The notes under the pieces are model-generated. The model was not told the origin of the DNA. It saw nothing but the letters and a program-made list of their open reading frames with translations, and made no database searches. A stretch of DNA of 64,000 bases from assembly GCF_025602895.1 (NCBI RefSeq), contig NW_026516211.1, forward strand, positions 248,001 through 312,000, given 5' to 3'. Source of the stretch: Polychytrium aggregatum. Lineage: Eukaryota; Chytridiomycota; Chytridiomycetes; Polychytriales. Shown here piece by piece: positions 44,482 through 56,033 of this stretch; within the stretch, counting starts at the first letter, position 1, and every line of letters begins with the position of its first letter. Both the position numbers and the translations under genes were made by a program.

Positions 44482-46974
44482 ATGAACGCCCGCGACACTC
44501 TGCAGAACAGTAGCGACGCTCTGGCCCTCGCAGATCCGGTTCCGGAGGCTGCGTTCCAGACAGCCACATCCGGGTCTCCTGCCGACTCGCCGCCGCTCAC
44601 AAGCAGCTCCCCCGAGACCAGCGACCTTCCGTTCTTCATCAGCCGAGACGAAATCCATCCAGAAGAAATCCAAAACAACATGGAGTGGTTCCCGACGATC
44701 ACATCAACGCTCACCGGACACAAAGCCCATCCACGGTCCCTGCTCAAGACCCCAGAGCGATACGTCAAGATCCGCAACCACATTCTGGATCTATGGGATA
44801 CTGTGCGGCCCGAGTACCTGACCAAGACCCGGGCTCGGAGGGGCCTCAATAACGAAGGAGATGTCAACGCCATCAGCCGTATCCACTCGTACCTGGAACA
44901 AATCCAGGCCATCAACGTCGGATGCAACAATCGCGGAAACGCAAGGCCGATCGTGCGCACGGCCAACCCCAAGCCCGTATCGGCCGAGCCAAAGGCAAAG
45001 AAGAACACAGGACACAACTCGCACCCATCCACTGGAGGCAATGATCTCCTAGACGACGCCCTGTCGGTATCGTTGATAGCCGAGGCGTAGGGCGGTGTGC
45101 CGGCCGACACCATCGACCTCTAGACAAGGTGTTCTGCGGATGGTGTTGCCAGCAATCGGAACCCAACAATCTAGAAATGCCACTTGACTAACGCATGTCT
45201 TGCATCCGACTGCTGGCTCCGGTCCGAACGTGACAGCAGGGCTGAGGAAATCGGATTGAAACGCAAGCGACGAGTTCGTGATGAGAATGGCGAATGGTCC
45301 GGGGCTTGGCAAATGCATTCGGAAGCTCGTGCATCTTGTGGGCTATGGCTGGCCTGTGTCCGATCAGCGAATTTCCAACTCTAAGTGGCCTTGTCTGCGA
45401 TATCATAGGATCGACGAGCGGGATCTCGGCGGTCGGGTGATCGTTCACGGCGAAACAGATGATGAAGATGCCTCGACAGCAACGCAGCAGAGTAAGTCGC
45501 CCTCGTCATTGCGTCGCATCCACCTGGGACAAGTGCAGCAGCAACCTGCTTGAGAAGCGTGGATGACACGGCGAACCAGCCAGTAAAGAGACTTGGGGCT
45601 GGATTGACAACTATCGATGGCGATGACGGCGAGGCAGACAGCACTACGCTTAGGCGTCACGGGTATCGAGCTAACTTCTTCGTGGCCAATGCTTAGCATC
45701 AAGCCGAGCAATGAAGCGGAAGCATGCCGCATACGGCTTTGATCTGCCAGCATACGATCCTTTCCGGCTGATACCTCCGATGGAATACACCACACACTCC
45801 CTCCGATCCTCGGATGATCACATCTGTCCTCCCTTCCATGTCAACGTCTCATCGAATGCGCTGCTATTGATGGATCTCCACTCCCACCTGGCCCACACCG
45901 AAATCATCGGGTTGATAGGCGGTCGATACGATGCAGAGGCCAAGGTCTTGAGCTTAACCGAATGCTTTCCATGCCGGAGCACGAGCACAAGCATTCAGTG
46001 CGAGATGGATCCTGAAAGCGAGATGACGGCACGCGAGGAGTTCGAGCAGAAGGGCATCCAAGTCGTGGGCTGGTACCATTCGCATCCGACCTTTGAGCCC
46101 CATCCAAGCATTCGCGACATCGAGACGCAGGCGTCGTATCAGGTATGCCCGAGCTTTCGATCTGATCCACATCGGCGCGTGCCATCGCACGCAGCAGGCT
46201 GACCGACCAACGGGTGTGCAGACGCTATTCAAGCGCGACGATGGCTCAGAGCCCTTTGTTGGCGTGATCATCAGTCCGTACGATCGGGAATCTCCTCAGT
46301 ACGAATCCAAGTTTCAGTATCTGACGGTATCCGACGAATGGAGCTCGCCTCAGAAGGAGTATCGTAAGTGTGCCCGATCTCACCGAGCAACACTATGGCG
46401 GACACTGTGCGGGCGCCTCAACTCCAATTCCCTAAAGCATTGGAGGCCGCTCTGATTAGCGATGCTGGTTGGCAATCGACAACATGCTGGATGGGCTGGC
46501 TTCTTCACGAGTTGCACCGGCGCTGATACACGCTCCTCTGAACCATGCAGGTTTGCCTTATGCCTGCGACGTAACCATCGTTCCTTCAGAGTCGCTGACG
46601 ACAGAACTTCAGTCGCGAATGGAAGCGCTATTGGACGAGTATTCGACATATCCGCAGTATGTTTCCAGCGGAGCGTTGCGCGGGTATTCGGCATTAGATG
46701 CATTCGGCAGTCGGTGCCTTCAAGCTGGCCCAGAAGCTATACTTCCTTGACTGATCTAACCGTGCCAAACCTCGATCTTCTGCATTCGGCTGCCACGTCA
46801 CTGACTGCTTTCAGCCGCGTTGATTTCTCGTCAACGTACAAACCCACGGATCCAATCACTCGGATTGAGAAATTAGTGAAGAGCCTGGGCGAACATCTGG
46901 CCCGGCAGGGTGACCAAGTTGTGGCCGAGCAGTGTCTAAGAAGCATCAAGGAGAGGATCCTCAGGATGATCTAG
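44482..46974 (+). CDS. MYSM1: MYSM1-like SWIRM + MPN/JAMM histone deubiquitinase
   Basis: Seven exons: 44482-45086, 45240-45296, 45409-45491, 45697-46142, 46222-46363, 46551-46656 and 46815-46974; phases close, 532 residues. Exon 1 holds a SWIRM domain ([19 protein letters not shown], then [14 protein letters not shown] and INVGC). The linker has [13 protein letters not shown]. The MPN domain starts at [18 protein letters not shown]; the zinc site is complete: Glu in [12 protein letters not shown] and [14 protein letters not shown] (H-x-H-x7-S-x2-D, about 46077-46118). The tail RLPYACDV matches human MYSM1 RLPYKF. Human MYSM1 removes ubiquitin from histone H2A. The N-terminal SANT domain of animal MYSM1 is missing here. 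Read without splicing, exon 1 ends at a stop at 45088 and would be a separate 202-residue SWIRM protein. Donor GC|GTAGGG plus the matching order of SWIRM and MPN argue for one gene. Confidence 0.85.
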
Positions 46975-47619
46975 TCTGGGACATGACAAGCGAGCGAATG
47001 TGCCTCGGGTGTCCACAAGAATGTCGTGGCATATCAATATACAGCTGCAGGTGCAGAGACAAATAGGGCAGAGACAAATGGGGCAGTGGTGTGCATCCAA
47101 CCGTACCGCAGCATCGATTCAGATTATTGTTTCTCGACACCAAGACGCATGTCCCTCACTGCTCCCCTCCCCAAGCAGCACCCTCATGACGGTCACTATC
47201 TACCCCCTTGAGTGCCTGATCGACGACGTCCGTGCTCTTGGACAGACTGATGATGGAGGTAGCTCTCCACAGCTTCTGCATTTGGGCACAGTATCGCACA
47301 GCGGCCGCGCGAGAGCTAATTGTATGACGGATGGCCATACATCCGCCCAATCTATTGAATTGACAGATTCACGGCTATCCTGAGAGATGGGCTCTGGATA
47401 ACGGTGCACCAAATCAAATAGGAGAAAGCTTTGATTTGATTTCCTCGAGATGTCGTACCGTCTGGAGGTGGCTCATCAGCCTGTAATCAGATGCAAAAAT
47501 GCATTTGGAACCCAGCCACATTCCTGTGTACCAACAGAGTTTATGAGTGCCATACTCTGTCTGGAGACCCGAATGTATCTCCAGACAGCACAGGACGCTG
47601 TTTCGCAGTCGTCCGTGCT
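46975..47619. other. intergenic stretch between convergent genes
   Basis: 3' flanks of MYSM1-like (plus) and UBXN11-like (minus) genes. Short frames on both strands lack any family feature. Confidence 0.5.
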
Positions 47620-50019
47620 TTATGCAGCAAATCCCACCTCGAGAGTAGCCGTGGGCTTGGGCATTGGACCGCGATGTAGTGCTGGCTTCAAGTTCCATGC
47701 TGTCTGAGATTCAGATTGGGTTGTCGTTGCCTTTGGGTCGATATATGGCTTGAGGAGCTCGTACACGCTCTGAAGCGTTGCATTGCATTTTGTTTGAACA
47801 ATGTAGTCCTGCTGCCCCGATATGCCTGCGTGGCGCACCCGTAGAGTAGCTATTTTGGCTGCATTTTCACCACAGCTGTCTGTACCGACCACACTCGGCA
47901 TCCTGGACATGTATGGTGTAGGTATACAGATGGCAGGGATTGGGGTCTCGCCAATCCCAGACATCAATGTGCTCGTCAGCTATCCCACCAATTGCCTCAG
48001 TCCATGCTACAAAGAGATTCAGGACAGACAGTATTGAGCGACTCCGGAGAGTATGCCGTGACTTACCTTGGGTCGCAACAGAGCCTCGACGTCCCCTCTG
48101 ATGTTGATGATACTGCCACCTTGCACGATGCACTTTGGAAGCTTCTGGAGGAACCGCTCGGTTGTTATAGAGGCTGGCTCTTCAGAAACAGGTGCATGGC
48201 GCCATCAATTGCGTTTGTCAACAGAAACCGTTAGTTCCCTTGGCTGCGATCTCGATACTAGCGGATATCTCGGCTCCATGATTGCTCGCACGACTTTGCT
48301 TACCGAAGATATCGGCTGAGCTTATCGAATGGATTCGAGCGTGTGTTTCTCGGTGCAAAGCGCCCATATCATTTGAAATGCTCCCAGTCGCGATCGACAA
48401 AGCTGTGGAATTTACAACTTTTGGCATACCAAGAGAAATATCTGGGCTCCATGCAGTGTCGCTTGGCAGTGCAGGTCTGTCCAGCGCGTCCGGGTCCAGG
48501 GTTGCTCCCGCAAGCGTTGACTTCTGGGCCGGTAATCCGACCGGAGGGAAGCCTTCATCGATCCGGAGTGGCCGCCATATCGTGTGCCGGTCGATGATCT
48601 TGAAGGGCACTGCGTTTGATCACGCGCAACAAGGGTACAGCAAAATATGGGTCAGGAATCGATTGCGGCAGCACACAGAGCCATAGTCACTGCAACCCCG
48701 ATTTCAAAGCTTACCACCGTCAGGGTAGGTGTCCTTAAGTTCGTATGGGAAGTATCCATCCATAAGATCGCACATAAACATGGCCGCGGCTTGGTCGGTG
48801 TACGGCCGGAAGGACCCACCCTCGAGAACAAACCCGTTTTGATAGAGCGTCAAACTCAGGGGATCAGGGGTCTGAGATGCACGGCAGCAATGAGTATCTA
48901 AAGTGGCTCGTTAGAGTGCAGCCACCGCCGCTGAGGTCTGGCGAAGCGGCTCGCCGATTGCGCTCTGCTGTGAACAACAAACCTTGAGTAGGTGTAGATT
49001 GGTGTTTTTCTCGCGGATCACTTGAGCCACATCAAGCCCTACGAAATTAACAGACCCTGGTTGGTTCTCAGCGCTTCGAGCCTGATCTTGGTGCGCGAAA
49101 CCGCTGGGGCAACAGCGGTAAGCTGCGGTCCACAAAATACAGCATGGAATAAAGGCTCTGTATATGTACCCTACAGCCAGACCGCTCTCACCTGCAATCC
49201 GATTGAGCTGCTCAATCTGAGTCATCAAGTTGGCCAGGTTGTATGGGAACGGGGACTTGGCCGTCAGCTGTGACGGCTTGGGAATGGCCGCGTGCTTCGA
49301 GGAGACCCTATCCAGACTGAGTTCGAATCCGAGGATGTCAAAACAGTTATGTCATGGCTCTTTCATCATGATGTGAATGTATAGATGGGAGTCGGGATTG
49401 TGAACCGCTCGCAGCGAAGGTCGCCATATCCTCAGATACGACCCACGCCGCCAAAGGAGCTTTCGGCTCACCGTTTGCCGAATGGGAGCTCTGCGTTCCA
49501 TATCATGTTGTACTTGAGCAGAAAGGTTTCCATTTCAGACACCTTTTCTTGCAGCTGAATACATTCGCGACGCAACGCATTCACCTGAATAGAGTCAGAT
49601 GAGGAGCAAGTTAGCACAAACAAGACCCAGCCAGGCCGGGCCTTGCGACGATCCCGATGTTTGATGAGTGTATGCGTCGCCTCGTGGCGATAGCCGTGCT
49701 TACTTCGCTGCCGCTTTCGGTATGAAACTCGGCGAGTCCAAGCTGCTTCTGCTCAGAGATAGAGCAGGTGAGATGAGCCGCATGGTGGCGCTAGTTAGAC
49801 TGGATTCGGGCACACTTGATGGAGTGTTACCTTGAGCTTGCATATTTCAATGTCCTGAACAAATTAGGAGGCGTTTATCGGCTTAGAACAAACTATCGCA
49901 GAAACTCTTGTCATCTCGCAGGTGGCTCACCTTCCGGGCCGACTCTTCAATCCAATGGCGAACCTTAGTCTCGAGCAAAAGTGTGTAGCGCGACATGGAC
50001 GAGAGCAACTCTGAATCGC
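47620..50019 (-). CDS. UBXN11-like protein (coiled coil, SEP domain, UBX-like C-terminus)
   Basis: Minus-strand exons 49931-50019, 49831-49854, 49704-49748, 49472-49584, 49192-49316, 48983-49056, 48715-48871, 48304-48609, 48067-48179 and 47620-47979; phases close. The N-terminal coiled coil (SELLSSMSRYTLLLETKV and ALRRECIQLQEKVSEMETFL) parallels human UBXN11. The SEP domain follows: LTLYQNGFVLEGGSFRPYTD, DGYFPYELKDTYPDG-VPFKIIDRH, then FLQKLPKCIVQGGSIINIRGD. The last exon begins a ubiquitin-like fold (ATLRVRHAG, SVYELLKPYID) but stops before the usual FPR-type loop and final strand. UBXN11 (socius) is a p97-cofactor-type protein found in ciliated lineages. The first exon(s) upstream of 50019 are not resolved: the exon starts in phase 1 after AG with no ATG. 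One exon is only 24 bases. Confidence 0.8.
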
Positions 50020-51257
50020 CTGCTGCCGCGAAAGGGAGAGCAGGGCATGAGCATCACAGCGAGTCTTTCGGAGGAGCTACTTTGCAGCTGGCAAGAAAAT
50101 CAACGCTGGCTCACCATGCGTCGATCCACGGATTCGTTTCCGGGCCCGGGCTATGTCTTTGAGCGTGGCTTTTGAGCAGATCGATATCAGTGCCTAGTTT
50201 GACTGATGCCGAGTCCACGGTCAAGCTCAAAGTGCGGCTCACCGTCAGAGAGACTCCCATGCAATGGCGGAAGGTGCACGCTGCCTCTGACGCAAGCACA
50301 TGGTTTGAGTAGTCGCGATGAGTCCATTCAATCGGCAACCGCTTTCGACGATGGCAGTGTTCGCTGATCTGCGCGAGAAAGCGTACCGACTGGCGGCTGA
50401 CGAGCCCAGGTGCGAAGACTTGAGCTTGGCAGACCCAGCACTTGCTCCCGACGCCGAGCTGAGCAGCGGCTCTGTAGGATTGGAGGAAATGCGGTGCGAG
50501 CGCTCGTCTGGATGCTCGCAGTCCATGACTGAGAATGTAGTGTGCTTGATGACGTCGATCGGCGCTCGCGTTGCTGGGATGGACTTGATCGATGAGAGAT
50601 CGGAGTCTTGGACAGACTCGATGGGACGGACTCAACGGGACAGACTCGATGGGACGGACCCACAAGGAAATGATTTCGCCCGCCGTCGCTGGGTGTACGA
50701 TGTGATTCGATTGCGGCGGGCCTGTGTCCGAAGTAACGATATGCCTGTCGTTTCGAGACACTGCACACACACTGTACACACACTGTACACACATTGATCT
50801 AACCCTCCCACCGATCCACACCTCGTGCAGGCTCTCAAGCACCACACATTCCGTTGTGGATGGCACTATCTCATCTCTTGTAAAATATAGCTCGTGGTTT
50901 ATTCAACAGATGCGTGGCAGATCAATGGCGAGACCGACGCAATTATCAACTTGATTGGCGCTGCGTTGACATGTACTGCCGCATATACTGCCGCGCACAA
51001 GAGAAAGTCTTCCGAGCCAAACGGGTACGAGGCCATGGCAGCGACAGGCACTAGGAGAACAGAGACTAGTGAAGCGGAGGTAGGAGGGGTGAAGAGATCG
51101 AAGAGAGATCGAAGAGAGATCGCTATCGCATCAACGCAGCGAGAGTCAAGCAAGCTCCGAACCGATAGCGGTCGCGCATCCACCTCAGATACGGAAGCCA
51201 AACTAAAGGGCGACCAGGAGGGCAAGGCCGAATCCGTGGCGGCACTGTGATGGCCGT
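50020..51257. other. stretch with missing UBXN11 5' exon(s) and unresolved frames
   Basis: A minus-strand Ser/Ala-rich frame at 50245-50526 could contain the N-terminal exon of the UBXN11-like gene, but I cannot join it in phase. On the plus strand, frames at 50318-50797 and 50894-51250 are Ser/Arg-rich. The stretch also has GATGGGACGGACTC-type repeats (50610-50660) and ACACACTGT repeats (about 50763-50793). I do not call a gene. Confidence 0.45.
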
Positions 51258-52365
51258 TTACTTCTTCTTGGGCTTGGCCGGGGTTCCCTTGCTGCCCTTT
51301 GATCGACTCTTGCTCTTTTCCTTCTCCTCTTCCTCGATGAGCTCGGCAGCAAGGCGTTCACGTCGCTGCTCGTCGGTCAGCTCCGAGGTTGGCTCCAGCT
51401 GGACGCCCTCGCCGTCGTCGTCCTCTTCCTCGGTCTCGGTCTGAGCGGGCTTGACCTGCGCGGCAACACCGCCACCGCCAATTTGATGCTGGGCCATGGC
51501 TGTGGTTATTTGGGCTTCGCGCTGCATCTGAGCCTGCATCACTTGGCTAGCCTCCTGGAATATACTCTGGCCCCATCCGGATCGGATCATCTCGGCCTCT
51601 TCTTGGACCTGGGTGACGGCAGGAGAGCATGGCAGATAGAACGTTTAGATTGGTCCATACGCCGGCGTTAGAGTTCGAGGGCAGTCGAGATTGTGGCGAT
51701 GGTAGGTCGCTCGGGATGCTCAGGCCGCTCGGTGAATGCAAAGTGGCGGGACTGATCCTGGCACGGCCGTCGCAAGCCTCTGCAAGAAGCCAGAGATCAC
51801 CGCGCTCGTTAGATTACCTCCTGTAGCTCTCTCTCGATTTCTTGCTCGGCCTTGTCCATACGAGCAAGCAGCTCTTCGCCGATGACGCCCTGGCGCACCA
51901 ACTGCTGCAGCGAAGGCTTCTCGTTACGAATCTGGAACACACGCTTGATATCGGCCATGGCTCGCTGAATCAGAGCCATCGTAAGCAGTTTCTTGCCCTC
52001 GGGCTCCTCTAGCGAGTACTGCTCACAGAGCTCCTCATAGATCATCTTGTTGACATTTGGGCCAAAGTACGAGTTGGCACTTTGTTCTGTAAGCGATCGG
52101 TGTGGGCAGATTAGTAGGAGCAACCTGGAAGCTGTATCAACGACAGCCTCATGGCCATCTGGTCGACAGTGTGCTCTGATGAACAAAGTATGAGCCCGGG
52201 GCTGCTCTGCAATACAAGCCAACCGGAGTGAGACCTACGCCTGGACTCCTTCTTCTGCCGAGTCGAATTCCAGCGGACAAAGAAGATGAACAGCGACGAG
52301 AGGCCGGTGATGTAGAAGAGGGGGTACCAGAAGGCCTGCTGAGTGGTGAGCGTCATTGGGTCCAA
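51258..52365 (-). CDS. SEC66: ER translocation complex subunit SEC66 (SEC71)
   Basis: Three exons: 52239-52365, 51818-52086 and 51258-51608; phases close, 248 residues. Exon 1 encodes one hydrophobic helix (FWYPLFYITGLSSLFIFFV) followed by a basic stop-transfer end. The cytosolic part contains LIQRAMADIKRVFQIRNEKP, LVRQGVIGEELLARMDKAEQ and AEMIRSGWGQSIFQEAS, the conserved Sec66 core. Together with Sec62, Sec63 and Sec72 it forms the fungal post-translational translocon accessory complex at the ER. The C-terminus is an acidic then Lys-rich tail. SEC66 is essentially fungal, and this supports the lineage. Confidence 0.92.
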
Positions 52366-53094
52366 GTGGATAAGCTGCGGAGACGGTTTTTGGCGGTTTC
52401 GGTTGGTTCAAGGGCAGGATACGGGTTCGGGCCAAGGGAGCACTGGGCAGCAAAGTTGCGGATCCCAAACAGATGGCAGTCGGAGCGATAGAGGTGGCTG
52501 GTTCGATGAGGAAGCAAGGGCAGGCAGGCTGCGGCAACAGCAGCGAGGGGTCGATGGTCGAACCGGGCAAGGGCGGACGGCAAGGCTCGTTTGCGAGGAC
52601 GCCCTGGTGCTGGGGGATAGGCGAGTTGGGGAGATGGAGAAGCAAGAGATTGGGTCGCGCCGGGCAGAACGACAATGGCCAGCAAATCAGCGCAGGCCAA
52701 ACACGAAAGCCCATCTTGCGCCTTTGTCCCCTTGCTCCTTTGCCCTTTTTCCTTGCTGTGCGACCAGCCAGGAGCAAGCCGATCACGTGTGATGTATTCT
52801 GGGCATGTTTCGCACGGGGATTGCCTCAACATCACGCTGGCCATGAGCAGCTTCCGAGTGTCCAAGAGCAACACGATCACTGCGCGCGGGGCGATTGTGG
52901 AAACCAGAGAGCGACTGAGACCAGAGTGACTGGGACCAGAGAGCAGCCCGCGACCGTCACTCGGAGGCTGCCAAAGTGATCAGGGTTGGCTGTATATGGT
53001 CGTCTTGGACGCAGGCCATCGCAGATGATACGTTTCATTGCACTTAGAATCGGACGACGCTCGTTTCTTCTGAATGTAGCGTATATCCGTTCGA
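52366..53094. other. intergenic stretch
   Basis: Promoter side of SEC66 and 3' flank of the IQ-motif gene, both on the minus strand. Overlapping frames on both strands are GC-driven and unconvincing. Confidence 0.5.
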
Positions 53095-55792
53095 CTAACG
53101 CATGCTTGATAGCTTTGACGTCGTCGACTCAACAAAGCCCTTTTCCATGAGCGCAAAGAGATCGTCTCGGGAGAGCAAAACCTGAATCAGAGAATCGGGA
53201 TGTGTCGTCAGTATCAGCCCAGACGATCCAGCCACGAATTGGCAGCTCTAGATCGTCACTCGTCCAGGATGCCAAGCGCAACTGAACGCATGACCAGGAC
53301 ACTTGCCTTGAAGAACGGTCGCTTGGGCATATCGGGGTCGGGGACATTGGTCTTCCCTGGAAAATCAGCATCCCAATATCGACTTAGCGTCACAAGCCCC
53401 GCAAGCAAGCTCTCACCGCCATCTCATCTCCTGAGAAAGCTCATCTCCTGCAAAGTCTCATCATGCTGCCGGGTTTGCATTTGGCACTCGCTGTACCTGG
53501 AGCCCTGCTGAACATTGGCTTCAGTCGTTTCTGCAGAGCAAAGTGGTTCACAATGAGTGCATCGTAGCCAAATCCACATTTTCATCTCCCATGTGTCGAG
53601 CTGTCTTCATAAGACCAAGGCATCAGGCTGCTCGTCTTCCAGCCTTTGGCTGGACTGCCCAGCCAGCAAGCCCAGCACCGCTCTCCATACCCGGCGATCG
53701 GCATTGAACTTTGCGAGCTGGTCCTCGTATTCACCAAGTTGTTGACGATGCTCCTTGCGCCGCTGTAGCAAGGATTCTCGTATCAGACGAATCTTGATCG
53801 GGCTGCCACAGTATATCAATACAGATAGATTTGAGTGCCACAAGCGACCGAAACGTGTTCGTCGAATATCCATTCCCCCGTCTCTCCATAAACCTCTCCA
53901 TCAATCGCTGCTGCTCTCAATACACTTACTCTGGACACCGGAGCATCGAAACTTTGTCGTTGCCACCCTTGTCGGCGCTATCATCCTTCTTTCCCTTTTT
54001 GCCCCTATGGCAGACAATACCGAGGACGAGCATTGGTTGATGCCACGCGAAGAGAAGAGCATGTCGGCTGGCAGTGCCCGCCTCCGTTCCGCTAGGGCGG
54101 TCATAAACACCATACACAAAGCACTTGCTTACCTCTTCTTGGATTTGCCGGCTTTCTCGTCGATGCTTGCGACACTGGCTGTTTTGTGCATCGAGCCCTT
54201 CCTTTGCGTCCACCACTGGGCCTCGAAATGATCCCATTGCATCACGCAGAGCTCAAGCTCGGCGCGCAGAATGGTGATATAAGAACGAGCGTATCGTTGT
54301 GCCCTGATAACAGAGAACCGATATTTCTTGACAACTTTCATCAGTTTGGATGTGTCATACACTTCCTTGAAGAAGGTTCTGATGAGGTTCGCGGCGTTGT
54401 TCTTGATGACCTCCCGTCTGCGCTGCACATACGAATGGAATACCCTGCGGACAAAGTCGATGGATCAGCGGAGCAGTCGGTGATCGATCATGTGCTCCAT
54501 TTGAGCATATTGAGCGTCGAGCACCCGACTGTCTCCAAGTGTCCATGCCCCTACCTCTGGATCGTCTGCAGGGCAGCCCGCTGTCGCTCCTCGGCAGCAG
54601 CACGCTTGTATTTGCGATAAGCCCGTTGGATCACCCGAGCAGCATGATTTTGGAGCTGGCTCGCTGCTGTTCGCTTGTGTGTTTGCTGTATGTGACGGAA
54701 CCATAGCCAACGCATTTCATGTTATGGAGTATAAGAGCGAGGTACACGAGGGTCTGTGGGTTGTTGTGGCATCGAACCAAAACACAGAAGCCAAGCAGAG
54801 ATACCCGCACCATCCATGATCAGCATCTTCAGCTATCGCTGCGCGACTCACCTCAAGTAGTTTCTGTATCATCCGCACCCGACTGGCCAGTGCAACGATG
54901 ATAAACCACTTCTTTTGAAGAGCTTGCGGTTTGCCGAGTTCATCCTTCTCGCGGAGTTTGCCTCTCTCCTGGAAAACAGAGCGGAAATCAGAACGAATGC
55001 CCCCCTCCATGTACATCACAGGCTTGGTTCTTGAGCCTCTCTCCCTGGACGAGTGACTCACAATAAGCTCCTCTTTCCGCTGGATGGCCTCCATTTTGGC
55101 CCGTTGCTTCTTGTGCACAATCTTGATCTTTCTCTCCAAAACCAACACCCGGTGGTTTTCGTTGTTGATCCGCTGCAGGAAAGCGCATCAAAGAGCCATA
55201 AATACGTCGATAGATGCAACGGTGCGGTATCCAGAGGTGCCCCTTGACGCAACTACCAGCGATCATCGAAAATAGCCCTGATACATACCACCATGAGTAA
55301 AGCCTGTTGTCGGAAGTCAGGGTACATTTCTTTCAGGAGCTGCTTGTTTTTGCGAATGAGATCGATCTGCGTGCCTCGTAGCAGCGATTTGTGGTCGTCT
55401 CGCTTGTACTTCACTGCAAGAACAATGCGCTCCGATCAATGGCTGTAACGGCGACTGATCAGCGAGCCGCGGATGCTGTGCGATGAGCGGCACATGCAAC
55501 TCACTGATGCGGGTCTGGAATGCCTCCCATTCTCCCTGATTTGTTTTGAGGAGCTCTATTCGTTTTTCCAGCTCTGCCTTGATGACGCGTATCGGTTTTC
55601 GGCCGGCCAGCGGCTGTCCGTTAGCATCCAAGGGCATCGCAAGTTTATCGACCACGGCGCATATCGACGGGCCAACGCCCAAGTCGCCGGCTGGCCTCTT
55701 CTTCTTGGCAGATTTGTCAGTGTCGATGGGCAGCGGTGCGGTTGGTTGGGCCACATTCTCGGCCTCTTCACTTTCTGGATTGCGTGCTCGCT
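53095..55792 (-). CDS. IQ-motif coiled-coil protein, probably axonemal (5' end unresolved)
   Basis: Minus-strand exons, N to C: about 55505-55792, 55289-55413, 55062-55172, 54852-54968, 54555-54655, 54133-54444, 53939-54004, 53616-53802, 53497-53530, 53307-53356 and 53095-53181. Phases close between all of them. The protein begins Lys/Ala/Pro-rich, then has long charged helices (RRVLVLERKI-like, KMEAIQRKEELI). Two IQ calmodulin-binding motifs follow: ARVIQRAYRKYKRAA and LQTIQR-VFHSYVQRRR. Another helix bundle holds FSVIRAQRYARSY. The C-terminus is VPDPDMPKRPFFK-VLLSRDDLFALMEKGF. I cannot name the orthologue; the make-up is common in flagellar proteins and the neighbours fit. No ATG is found in the first exon, so a short upstream exon is missing. 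The intron after 53307 uses a GC donor (GCAAGT). Confidence 0.72.
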
Positions 55793-56033
55793 CTGTCGTT
55801 CCCGATCAAGCACCAGCAGAGTGATATGAACAGAAGCAAGGCCACATTAGCAGTCCGTCGCGGATTCGAAGATGTCAGAATGACCGAAGAAGCGCAACTC
55901 GATTCGTTCCGGCAAAGAGAGGAAGAGTTCATGGCTCGAAACCGAGCAGATCAGGACAGTGCTTCTCCAGTACATATGGGACGACGCACAGCTTCTTCAT
56001 CGATGCAACAACACCAACACAATCGGGCCAGGA

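Noticed and set aside
45087-45090. Stop codon making the SWIRM part a separate gene
   Set aside because: A phase-2 donor lies just before it, the downstream exons close in phase, and SWIRM plus MPN in this order is the MYSM1 plan.
47156-47350. Minus-strand 64-codon frame as a small gene
   Set aside because: No family feature, no Kozak-like context, no partner exons.
49321-49331. tRNA B-box-like GTTCGAATCC
   Set aside because: No A box or cloverleaf around it; it lies next to a UBXN11 exon.
50318-51250. Two plus-strand frames as a gene
   Set aside because: Start of the first is protein-like, but I could not join the frames by phased introns, and the minus strand may hold the UBXN11 first exon.
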